From NCBI GenBank assembly GCA_937951955.1, contig CALGAD010000030.1:1-45185 (forward strand): a stretch of DNA of 45,185 nucleotides. Reading direction: 5' to 3'. A program made the translations under genes and the position numbers. Source of the stretch: an uncultured Bacillaceae bacterium (lineage in GTDB: Bacteria; Bacillota; Bacilli; Bacillales; Caldibacillaceae). A model generated the notes under the pieces. It saw nothing but the letters and a program-made list of their open reading frames with translations, was not told the origin of the DNA and ran no database searches. This document shows positions 18,162 to 25,289 of the stretch, one piece after another (positions within the stretch are counted from its first letter, which is position 1; each line of letters starts with the position of its first letter).

Positions 18162-18194
18162 CAAAAAAATGAGCAGCCTACATCGTAAGCTGCT
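18162..18194 (-). terminator. Terminator after gdhA
   Basis: Stem AGCAGC (18172-18177) with GCTGCT (18189-18194), extended by TAC/GTA within the loop. On the minus strand it is followed by ATTTTTTTG. It may also slow transcription from the convergent LysR gene. Confidence 0.85.
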
Positions 18195-18202
18195 TTGAAA
18201 GA

Positions 18203-19567
18203 TTATACAACACCATGGGCTAGCATCGCTTTTGCCACCGTTAAAAAGGAGGAAATATTGGCGCCAGCGACCATATTGCTAGGTTGCCCATATTCTTCCG
18301 CGGTTATGACACATTTTTGATAGATATTTTTCATGATTTCCTGAAGTTTCTGGTCCACTTCTGAAAAACTCCAGTATACCCGTGTACTATTTTGTGACAT
18401 TTCTAGGGCCGAAACCGCCACGCCACCAGCATTCACTGCTTTTGCCGGTCCGAATAAAATACCGTTATTTAAAAATAATTCAATTGCCCCTAATGTAGAC
18501 GGCATATTTGCCCCTTCCCCCACTGCTTTCACACCATTACGAATTAATATCAAGGCTGATTCATCGGTAATTTCATTTTGCGTGGCACATGGTAAAGCAA
18601 TATCACATGGAACCGTCCAGATGCCCGTCGGGTCTTCCACATAATTCGCTTTCGGGTGCACTTTTACATACTCACTAATTCTTCCTCGTCTGACTTCCTT
18701 AATTTCTTTAACCGTTTCTAGCTTGATTCCTTCAGGATCATAAATATAGCCGTTGGAATCACTGCAGGCAATGATTTTGGCTCCTAAAGAAATCGCTTTT
18801 TCCATCGCATAAATCGCCACATTCCCGGAACCGGAGACAATAACTTTGCTGCCATTAAAAGATAAACCGTTGTCCTTAAGCATTTCTTCCATAAAATAAA
18901 CGACTCCGTACCCCGTTGCCTCGCGGCGTCCTAAACTTCCACCGTAGCCGACTCCTTTTCCTGTTAAAACGGCTCCCTGATAGCCGAACATCCGCTTGTA
19001 TTGCCCGAACATGTAGCCAATTTCCCTGTTGCCGACTCCCATATCGCCGGCAGGAATATCGAGATCAGGGCCAATGTACTTGCCGAGTTCGATCATATAA
19101 CTTTGACAAAACCGCATGATTTCTGCATCCGATTTTCCTTTCGGATCGAAATCACTGCCTCCCTTACCTCCCCCGATTGGCAGACCGGTCAAGGCATTTT
19201 TAAACGTTTGTTCGAAGCCAAGAAACTTAATAATGCTCGCATTCACTGTTGGATGAAAACGTAAACCGCCTTTATACGGACCGACACTATCATTAAACTG
19301 AACGCGATAGCCTCGGTTTACATGTACTTTTCCTTGATCATCGACCCAGGGCACGCGAAAAGTAATTAACCGATCCGGTTCCGTGATTCTTTCCAGGATC
19401 CCTGCTTCCATAAATTCCGGATGTTTTTCTAATACGGGGATTACGGTTTGAAACAATTCTTTTACAGCCTGCAAAAACTCTCGTTCATAAGGGTTGCGGA
19501 TTTGCACTTTTTTATACACTTCAGAAACATATGTTTCAGCGGCTCCTCGATTATTTGCACGATTCAT
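18203..19567 (-). CDS. gdhA: NADP-type glutamate dehydrogenase
   Basis: A 454-residue hexameric glutamate dehydrogenase of the class that makes glutamate from 2-oxoglutarate and ammonium with NADPH. Substrate-binding segments are FNDSVGPYKGGLRFHP (Lys99), TGLPIGGGKGG (Lys135) and PAGDMGVGNRE (catalytic Asp175). The dinucleotide fold has VSGSGNVAIYA. The length and sequence fit the bacterial GdhA group rather than the shorter catabolic RocG/GudB group of Bacillus, so a biosynthetic role is likely. GGGGAGG precedes ATG 19567. It is monocistronic with its own terminator. Confidence 0.93.
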   Translation of the reverse strand: MNRANNRGAAETYVSEVYKKVQIRNPYEREFLQAVKELFQTVIPVLEKHPEFMEAGILERITEPDRLITFRVPWVDDQGKVHVNRGYRVQFNDSVGPYKGGLRFHPTVNASIIKFLGFEQTFKNALTGLPIGGGKGGSDFDPKGKSDAEIMRFCQSYMIELGKYIGPDLDIPAGDMGVGNREIGYMFGQYKRMFGYQGAVLTGKGVGYGGSLGRREATGYGVVYFMEEMLKDNGLSFNGSKVIVSGSGNVAIYAMEKAISLGAKIIACSDSNGYIYDPEGIKLETVKEIKEVRRGRISEYVKVHPKANYVEDPTGIWTVPCDIALPCATQNEITDESALILIRNGVKAVGEGANMPSTLGAIELFLNNGILFGPAKAVNAGGVAVSALEMSQNSTRVYWSFSEVDQKLQEIMKNIYQKCVITAEEYGQPSNMVAGANISSFLTVAKAMLAHGVV

Positions 19568-19960
19568 CTATTTAAAGTACCTCCCCAATTTTCCAAATTG
19601 TAGCGAATCCATTCTGAGGATTTAAGATAGGCTTTGATTTATTCATTATATTAGTAAATGAAGTAGTTAATAGAATAATAGAAATATCCGTAAATTTCAA
19701 TATACAACAATAAAAACTTTCTGATCAAACACGATTGTCATAATCTAACATCTTAACCTCTGGCAATGATTCCATCATACTACAGATTTTCTGGGGAGAC
19801 AATTTACGGGAAAATTAGTTTCATAATTCCCGGGCTTAATAATGAATTATTCGTTCTTGTTCTGTAGATGAATCAAGTATGTTTGAAAAATCGATCATTT
19901 TTTTCTTTGCGAAAAAAACTCGTCCTCACTTTTATCGAGTAAGGACGAGTTCCTATAAAA
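19568..19960. other. Gap between gdhA and fabF
   Basis: 393 bases containing the fabF terminator (19912-19951) and the gdhA upstream region. A TATAAT-like -10 for gdhA (within AATATAATGA on the minus strand, near 19650) can be seen, but without a convincing -35. No gene was found. Confidence 0.4.
19912..19951 (-). terminator. Terminator after fabF
   Basis: 10-bp arms AACTCGTCCT (19917-19926) and AGGACGAGTT (19942-19951), then TTTTTTT on the minus strand. Confidence 0.93.
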
Positions 19961-21196
19961 CTATGATTCATTAAAACGTTTAAGTGCAAGAACAGTATTA
20001 TGTCCACCAAACCCAAAGGCATTGGAAAGTGCAATCTGCACATCGGCTTCCGCTACTTGATTCGGGACGTAATTTAAATCACATTCCGGATCGGGTTCAT
20101 TTAAATTTATGGTCGGTGGAATCATGTTCTCTCGCATTGCGCAAATTGTGGCGATTGCTTCCGCCGCTCCCGCAGCACCGAATAGATGACCGGTCATTGA
20201 TTTTGTTGAACTTACCTTCAGCCGGTATGCATGCTCACCGAACACTTCTTTAATCGCCTTAGTTTCCGAAACATCCCCAGTCGGCGTTCCGGTACCATGT
20301 GCGTTGATATAATCAACATCTTCCGGTTTGATATTCGCTGATGCAAGCGCCAGTTCCATCGCTCGGGCAGCACCGTGGAAATCAGGAGACGTGATGTGAT
20401 ATGCATCGGTTGTACATCCATAACCAATGATTTCTGCTAAAATATTTGCCCCGCGTTTTTTCGCATGTTCGTATTCTTCTAAAAATAACACACCTGCCCC
20501 TTCTCCGACTACGAAACCGTCGCGATTTTTATCAAATGGTCGTGATGCCTGTTCCGGTGTATCATTTTTCGTTGATAGGGCCCGCATTCTGGAAAAACCG
20601 GCGATGGTGAGAGGATGTATGACTGCTTCTGCTCCACCTGCTAATATGGCATCCGAATACCCGTGGGCGATATTCAAATACGCTTCACCGATCGCCTGAT
20701 TTCCCGTGGCACAGGCTGATACAGGCGCATAGCTCGGTCCTTGAAAACCGGTTTTTATGGCTATTAATCCGGCAGCCATGTTGCTAATCATCATCGGAAC
20801 TAAGAATGGAGATACGCGATTAGGCCCACGGTCGAGATAACTGTCATAGTTATTTAATAATGTGTGAATACCGCCCACACCGGAACCTATGAAAATACCG
20901 ATCCGTTCCTTATTGATTTCTTCCATATTGATATTTGCCTGATTTAATGCCTGAATTGCTGCCGCATATGCATATTGGATGTACAAATCGTAGCGGTTGG
21001 CTTCCTTCCGTTCCAAATATTTTTCCACGGGAAAGTCATCGATATAGGCCGCAATGCGCGTCTTAATCTCAGCAAATTCATCTGACTCCAGCTTTTTAAC
21101 CCCTGATTTTCCAGCTATTAAGTTTTGCCAAAAGGTCTGAACGTCGTTACCTATTGGCGATATAATCCCTAACCCCGTCACAACTACTCTTCTCAT
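19961..21196 (-). CDS. fabF: 3-oxoacyl-[ACP] synthase II (FabF family)
   Basis: A 411-residue condensing enzyme of type II fatty acid synthesis. It extends acyl-ACP with malonyl-ACP. The Cys-His-His set is complete: Cys162 (VSACATGNQ), His300 (NAHGTGTPTGD) and His337 (MTGHLFGAAG), with Lys332 before it. The length is standard. In Bacillus the housekeeping fabF follows fabH. This gene stands alone with its own terminator and no fabH, so it could be a second copy. ATAAGGAGA precedes ATG 21196. I did not find a clear FapR operator upstream. Confidence 0.92.
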   Translation of the reverse strand: MRRVVVTGLGIISPIGNDVQTFWQNLIAGKSGVKKLESDEFAEIKTRIAAYIDDFPVEKYLERKEANRYDLYIQYAYAAAIQALNQANINMEEINKERIGIFIGSGVGGIHTLLNNYDSYLDRGPNRVSPFLVPMMISNMAAGLIAIKTGFQGPSYAPVSACATGNQAIGEAYLNIAHGYSDAILAGGAEAVIHPLTIAGFSRMRALSTKNDTPEQASRPFDKNRDGFVVGEGAGVLFLEEYEHAKKRGANILAEIIGYGCTTDAYHITSPDFHGAARAMELALASANIKPEDVDYINAHGTGTPTGDVSETKAIKEVFGEHAYRLKVSSTKSMTGHLFGAAGAAEAIATICAMRENMIPPTINLNEPDPECDLNYVPNQVAEADVQIALSNAFGFGGHNTVLALKRFNES

Positions 21197-21633
21197 GATA
21201 ATTCTCCTTATCTTTCATATGTTTCTCAAATACTATAAATAAAAATACACTAAGGACTTTCTTTTCATTTAATAGGCTGTCCATTGAAAAGAAATGGATC
21301 TCTTTAACAATATAACAAATGATATAAATTCTATCAAAATCAAAAGAACAATAATAAAACTCCAAAAGTACTATATTTTTAGGAATCGCCAGCCAAACAG
21401 AATTACCAGGATTAAAATAAAAATATCCTGTTTTCGATCAATAGATAGTACTTAATCACTGTTTTCACTTACGGTAGAATTTCAAGAAATTTTGAGATTT
21501 TCAGAGAAAAATGTATAAATATATCAAATATTTTGTAAATTCCGTATTTTACTTATTTATATTAAATCAATTATATTCATTTCAGCCTTTGTCCAGTACA
21601 TTAACTAGAATATCTAGTACGAAAGGATGGTTG
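21197..21633. other. Divergent promoter gap upstream of fabF and the helical-protein genes
   Basis: 437 AT-rich bases. A small perfect inverted repeat, ACTAGA-ATA-TCTAGT, lies at 21604-21618, directly upstream of the ribosome site of the first helical-protein gene. It could be an operator or an mRNA hairpin. No gene is supported; the open frame from 21511 to 21633 is an upstream extension without a ribosome site. Confidence 0.4.
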
Positions 21634-22056
21634 ATGCTGAGAAAGAGTTTGGTAGTTATATTTATTTTACTATTTTCCTGCTTCGTTATTACTGCAAACG
21701 CCCAGACCCACAAAACTAATCCTTTTCATCCTATTGTAGAAACCACGATTACAGAAAAGATTTACGAGTTGCGTGATTTACTAAAGAATAACGAGCTGGT
21801 CAATTTTGATAGCGGGACTTATTACACTTTAAATGAACAGGATCTTAATAATTTTAAAAATCGGACCATTCAAGAATCAAAAGGAACGATTGAAGATTAT
21901 CAAGCTACTTATTTGGAATCCATAGTCCAAATAAAAGAACAGTTACTAACAGAAATGCTCTTTACTTATGAGGAACAGAAAAAGAAAGAAATTAAAGAAG
22001 AACTGGACAGGGCTACGGTAGAAATTTTGGAAGAAATTATCAATGAAGAAAATTAG
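21634..22056 (+). CDS. Exported helical protein of unknown function (cluster member 1)
   Basis: A 140-residue protein I do not recognise. A signal peptide (about 1-23, ending TANA) precedes a mature part without cysteine. After a short region with HKTNPFHPIVETT, it is predicted almost wholly helical, rich in Glu and Lys, with coiled-coil-like spacing (KEQLLTEML, EELDRATVEILEEI). ATG 21634 was chosen because the signal peptide begins there and AAAGGA lies 6 nt upstream. The longer frame to 21511 has no ribosome site and adds an odd second hydrophobic stretch. The next gene follows 19 nt after the stop with its ribosome site touching it, so the two are co-transcribed. Confidence 0.72.
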   Translation: MLRKSLVVIFILLFSCFVITANAQTHKTNPFHPIVETTITEKIYELRDLLKNNELVNFDSGTYYTLNEQDLNNFKNRTIQESKGTIEDYQATYLESIVQIKEQLLTEMLFTYEEQKKKEIKEELDRATVEILEEIINEEN

Positions 22057-22075
22057 AAAGGAGCTGGTTGAAGAA

Positions 22076-22858
22076 ATGAAAGTATTAAAATCAACAAAAG
22101 GGAAAATTGCGGTAGCTATTATTGCAGCAGGATTAATTTTCGGTACCGGATTTGTCTTTGCCAATACTGATATCGGTCAACAATTAAGAGCCTGGTATGA
22201 AGCCTTATTTAACCAAAAGAGTGAAGAAGTCATGACTGCTATCGATGAAGAGATTAATCAAAAAGGATCGGAAGCAAGAGAACAGTATTATGAATTTGCC
22301 AATGAAGCGACCGATGAAATCCATTCAACCCGGGACGATGTAACGGCCAGTGCCCTTTCTGCTATCGAAACAGCGAAAAATAGTCACCTGGAAAATCTCA
22401 ATGGAGCAAAAGAAGAAATTTTAGAAGCGGTGGGAGTCGATTTTTACCAGCTATTCCTAGATGGATATTTTGAAATCCTACGCATTGCTGAAGAAGGACT
22501 TAATAGTGCTCGTGAAGGTTTAACCGCGCATACCGGTGCAGTTGGTGAAGAAGCTTTAAATCAAGTTACCCAGGATTTGACCGCTGCTAAAGAACAGGCA
22601 GTTGCTGAACTGGAAGATGCTATTGAACAGGCCAAGGCAGAAATAACAGAACAAGTAAATCTCTATGCTGAAGGCGTAAATTATAGTTTAGTGAAAGAAT
22701 TGAATTTTAAATATGAAGAAGTGATCAATGCCATTGAAGAAATTAAAGACAATCTTGTTGAAGAACAGAAGGCTATTTTAACAGCAGCTGCCCAAGAGCT
22801 TGAGGCGGAGGCCCTTGCAGCTATGGAAGAGGTTATCAACAATATTGGTAACAATTAA
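22076..22858 (+). CDS. Exported alanine/glutamate-rich helical protein (cluster member 2)
   Basis: A 260-residue protein of unknown function. The signal segment (about 1-29) ends GFVFA before NTD. The mature part is acidic, free of cysteine and nearly all helix, with repeating Ala/Glu-rich stretches (AKEQAVAELEDAIEQAKAEI, AAQELEAEALAAMEEV) like apolipoprotein or late-embryogenesis type helices. Its first mature residues (N-T-D-I, then RAWYEALF and AIDEEI) match the third gene in order and spacing, so the two are probably paralogues. Start ATG 22076 is 12 nt from AAAGGAG, rather long. The in-frame start at 22043 lies inside the preceding gene. A terminator follows. Confidence 0.75.
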   Translation: MKVLKSTKGKIAVAIIAAGLIFGTGFVFANTDIGQQLRAWYEALFNQKSEEVMTAIDEEINQKGSEAREQYYEFANEATDEIHSTRDDVTASALSAIETAKNSHLENLNGAKEEILEAVGVDFYQLFLDGYFEILRIAEEGLNSAREGLTAHTGAVGEEALNQVTQDLTAAKEQAVAELEDAIEQAKAEITEQVNLYAEGVNYSLVKELNFKYEEVINAIEEIKDNLVEEQKAILTAAAQELEAEALAAMEEVINNIGNN

Positions 22859-22872
22859 TCTTTAAAATTTAC

Positions 22873-22904
22873 AGGGTCTCTCTATTGAGACCCTCCCCTT
22901 TTTT
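22873..22904 (+). terminator. Terminator inside the helical-protein cluster
   Basis: Stem AGGGTCTC (22873-22880) with GAGACCCT (22887-22894), then CCCCTTTTTT. It lies only 15 nt before the third gene, so readthrough here could make the first two products more abundant than the third. Confidence 0.9.
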
Positions 22905-22918
22905 GGATGGTGTTGCTG

Positions 22919-23377
22919 ATGAAAAAATTCGTTCCGAAAAATAAGTGGATATTTATTGTTCTCCTTTCCAGCGGTTTCTTCCTGAGTACACAATTGCATC
23001 ATGTTTTTGCCAATGAAAACCTGGCCGCACTCTTCAGTCAGTGGTTTCAGATAAAACAAGAGGAAGCGATCAAGAAAATCGATGAAGCGATTGAAATACA
23101 AAAAGAACGGCAAATTGAGCGGATTAAAGAAGCTTTGCAACTGGAATTAGCTAAAGCTGAAGAAGAAATGCAGATTTTTGTAGATGAAGAAATTGAAAAA
23201 CGAATGACCAATATACAAAACTATGCCGATGAGCTCATCGCTAATTACGATACCGACCAATCAGAGGATAAGAAAAAAATACAGGAAGAACTGGATCGAA
23301 TCATGGACCGGGCTTATCAAGAAATGGAAAAAGTACGCGAAACGTATCATAATAAAGATAACAAACTAGAAAACTAG
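22919..23377 (+). CDS. Exported coiled-coil protein (cluster member 3)
   Basis: A 152-residue protein of unknown function. The signal segment (about 1-31) ends HHVFA before NEN, just like member 2 (VFA before N). The mature part starts NENLAALFSQWF and continues with IDEAIEIQ, paralleling member 2. The rest is a very charged coiled coil without cysteine (ERQIERIKEALQLELAKAEE, then EELDRIMDRAYQEMEKVRE). Its EELDR motif is shared with member 1. ATG 22919 is preferred over 22907 because the hydrophobic signal begins there, though the ribosome site (GGATGGTG) is weak. The epimerase gene begins 41 nt downstream without a terminator. Confidence 0.72.
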   Translation: MKKFVPKNKWIFIVLLSSGFFLSTQLHHVFANENLAALFSQWFQIKQEEAIKKIDEAIEIQKERQIERIKEALQLELAKAEEEMQIFVDEEIEKRMTNIQNYADELIANYDTDQSEDKKKIQEELDRIMDRAYQEMEKVRETYHNKDNKLEN

Positions 23378-23418
23378 CCGATTTTATCGAAGAGGAACCC
23401 CTGTGGAGGAGAAGCAAA

Positions 23419-24324
23419 ATGAAAATTGTTCTTGCCGGAGGAACGGGATTTATCGGAAAACATTTAAGGGAATTTCTAATCAAAGAAGGACATGAAATTG
23501 TTATCCTTACTAGAAAATCGTCTCAAGCAAGCAAAAATATTCAATATGTGCAGTGGGTCCATCATGACACTTTACCTGAACAGGAAATAAAAAGCGCTGA
23601 TGTTTTCGTAAATTTGGCCGGAACATCGTTAAACGAGGGAAGATGGAATGAGAGGCAAAAGAAACAAATATATGAAAGCCGTATAAACGCAACTCGGGCA
23701 TTACGACGAATTATCGAACAACTTCCGAAAAAACCAGCAGTATTGATCAATGCTAGTGCGATCGGAATTTACCCGACATCTATCGATGCAATATATACCG
23801 AGAATTCTTCGGAAATTGCCCCGGATTTTCTCGGGAAAACGGTTAAAGATTGGGAAGACGAAGCCAAAACGGTAGAACAATTAGGTATTCGAACGGTATT
23901 CATGAGATTCGGAGTTGTCCTTGGTAAAAATGCCGGTGCCCTGCCATTAATGGTCTTACCCTATCAAATGTTTGTTGGCGGTCGCATCAGCCACGGAAAA
24001 CAATGGGTATCCTGGATCCATATTGAAGATGTTGTTCGGGCCATTCACTTTGCGATAATGAATTCTGATATACAAGGACCGGTAAATGTGACTGCTCCTC
24101 ACCCGGTACAAATGGAGACTTTTGGTAAAACGATTGCTGCAGTTATACGACGCCCTCATTGGTTCCCAGTTCCTTCCTTACTTTTGCAATTATTACTTGG
24201 TGACAAAAGTAAACTCATTCTCGAAGGACAACATGTACAGCCAAAAGTTTTGATTGAGAATGGATTTACATTTAAGTTCCCGACCCTTACTTCTGCATTG
24301 AAAGATTTACTTAAATCACGATAG
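23419..24324 (+). CDS. yfhF: TIGR01777-family NAD(P)-dependent epimerase-like protein
   Basis: A 301-residue short-chain dehydrogenase of the TIGR01777/SulA-like family (Bacillus YfhF). The nucleotide-binding motif GGTGFIGKHL is at the N-terminus, with VFVNLAGTSL, INASAIGIYP, MRFGVVLGKNAGALP and WIHIEDVVRAI following in family order. A C-terminal DUF1731 region (RRPHWFPVPSLLLQLLLGD) closes it. The substrate of the family is not established. GGAGGAG precedes ATG 23419. Its closeness to the helical-protein genes suggests co-transcription, but this may be coincidence. Confidence 0.9.
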   Translation: MKIVLAGGTGFIGKHLREFLIKEGHEIVILTRKSSQASKNIQYVQWVHHDTLPEQEIKSADVFVNLAGTSLNEGRWNERQKKQIYESRINATRALRRIIEQLPKKPAVLINASAIGIYPTSIDAIYTENSSEIAPDFLGKTVKDWEDEAKTVEQLGIRTVFMRFGVVLGKNAGALPLMVLPYQMFVGGRISHGKQWVSWIHIEDVVRAIHFAIMNSDIQGPVNVTAPHPVQMETFGKTIAAVIRRPHWFPVPSLLLQLLLGDKSKLILEGQHVQPKVLIENGFTFKFPTLTSALKDLLKSR

Positions 24325-24485
24325 GTGAATAAAACGGGGATGATTTTATACCGGTTATTGTTTCACGCCATCATTCTTTTCAAAACAATGTACAATCGGT
24401 TCTTTTACTCCCTTATATGATCGTTTATGCTTTAATCAAATGGAACATACTGATGACAAAATAACTGTTCAGGAGGGAGTAAAGT

Positions 24486-24779
24486 TTGAGCCGATATTAC
24501 CGTGAACTGGTCACGTTTTTAACGGAACATTGCCACATCGATTTATCCGAAAAAATTATTTACAGCAATTATTATTTAACGATAAATGATTATGTCATTA
24601 CCGTCAGTGAACAGGATCGGATAAAAAATATTTTATCTTTGTTGAAGTCATTGCCGACAACAAAAGATGTAAAAATGTACCTTCGTGAAACGATTGCGAT
24701 TATCATTGCTGAAGTACTCCGCGGTCACGATCATTATCTACACCTCTATGCACACCGCTTAAAACTTTTTATCGGATGA
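24486..24779 (+). CDS. Small conserved-looking protein of unknown function
   Basis: A 97-residue product with no family I recognise. It is soluble-looking, rich in Tyr, His and Ile, with no signal peptide. Features are MSRYYRELVTFL, a central NDYVITVSEQDR and an end AEVLRGHDHYLHLYAHRLKL. The start is TTG at 24486, backed by a strong AGGAGGGAG about 7 nt upstream; no ATG fits. A shared terminator follows. The good ribosome site and terminator are the main support for it being a gene. Confidence 0.65.
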   Translation: MSRYYRELVTFLTEHCHIDLSEKIIYSNYYLTINDYVITVSEQDRIKNILSLLKSLPTTKDVKMYLRETIAIIIAEVLRGHDHYLHLYAHRLKLFIG

Positions 24780-24818
24780 TTTTTTAAGCATATATCCCAT
24801 ATTTCTAATATATGAACG

Positions 24819-24855
24819 AAAAAAGACACAGATTGAAGTCTCTGTGTCCGATTTT
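24819..24855. terminator. Bidirectional terminator
   Basis: 8-bp arms GACACAGA (24825-24832) and TCTGTGTC (24841-24848) with T runs on both strands. It serves the small plus-strand gene and the convergent DUF1292 gene. Confidence 0.92.
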
Positions 24856-24863
24856 TTCAAGTA

Positions 24864-25133
24864 CTATTCATCTTCTTCTACTAAATCTTCAAAGGCGGCC
24901 GATACTTTTTCGAATTCGTCATCCTCTTCTATCGGTACGAAATCCCCTTCCTCGTCTACTTTCAGGAAGAAAAGATCAATTTCATCCAGGTCTTCTTCTA
25001 AAAGGTCTTCCACAAAACTGACCGCGACATATGTCGTTCCGTCCAGTTCAATGGATGCCAGGACTTCCAGTTCATTTTCAATTCCTTCATCATCGAGTAT
25101 GGTAAAACGTTCACCAATTTCAATCGGATCCAT
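24864..25133 (-). CDS. DUF1292 family protein
   Basis: An 89-residue, strongly acidic protein of the DUF1292 (YrzB-like) family. The family core ERFTILDDEGIENELEVLA is followed by TYVAVSF and FLKVDEEGDFVPIEEDDEFE, then an acidic end (AFEDLVEEDE). Its function is unknown. ATG 25133 has AAGGGG 8 nt upstream. A GTG at 25142 would place the ribosome site directly against it, so it is rejected. It is monocistronic. Confidence 0.85.
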   Translation of the reverse strand: MDPIEIGERFTILDDEGIENELEVLASIELDGTTYVAVSFVEDLLEEDLDEIDLFFLKVDEEGDFVPIEEDDEFEKVSAAFEDLVEEDE

Positions 25134-25245
25134 GTCATTCACCCCTTCAAATTAATCACTTCCATAACTATTTCTTGCCGAAAATTCTACTTTTCATTCA
25201 GGATGGAGAATTTTTCTTTCCTAAAGATCGCGGATGACCTCATAA

Positions 25246-25276
25246 AATAAAAAAATCCGTTCGCGCTGAACGGATT
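25246..25276 (-). terminator. Terminator after the PBP gene
   Basis: 9-bp arms AATCCGTTC (25254-25262) and GAACGGATT (25268-25276), then TTTTTTTATT on the minus strand. Confidence 0.92.
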
Positions 25277-25289
25277 CATCAATCATCAC

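Noticed and set aside
24844..25155. 103-codon serine-rich plus-strand open frame
   Set aside because: It is the antisense shadow of the acidic DUF1292 gene; the serine runs mirror Glu/Asp codons.
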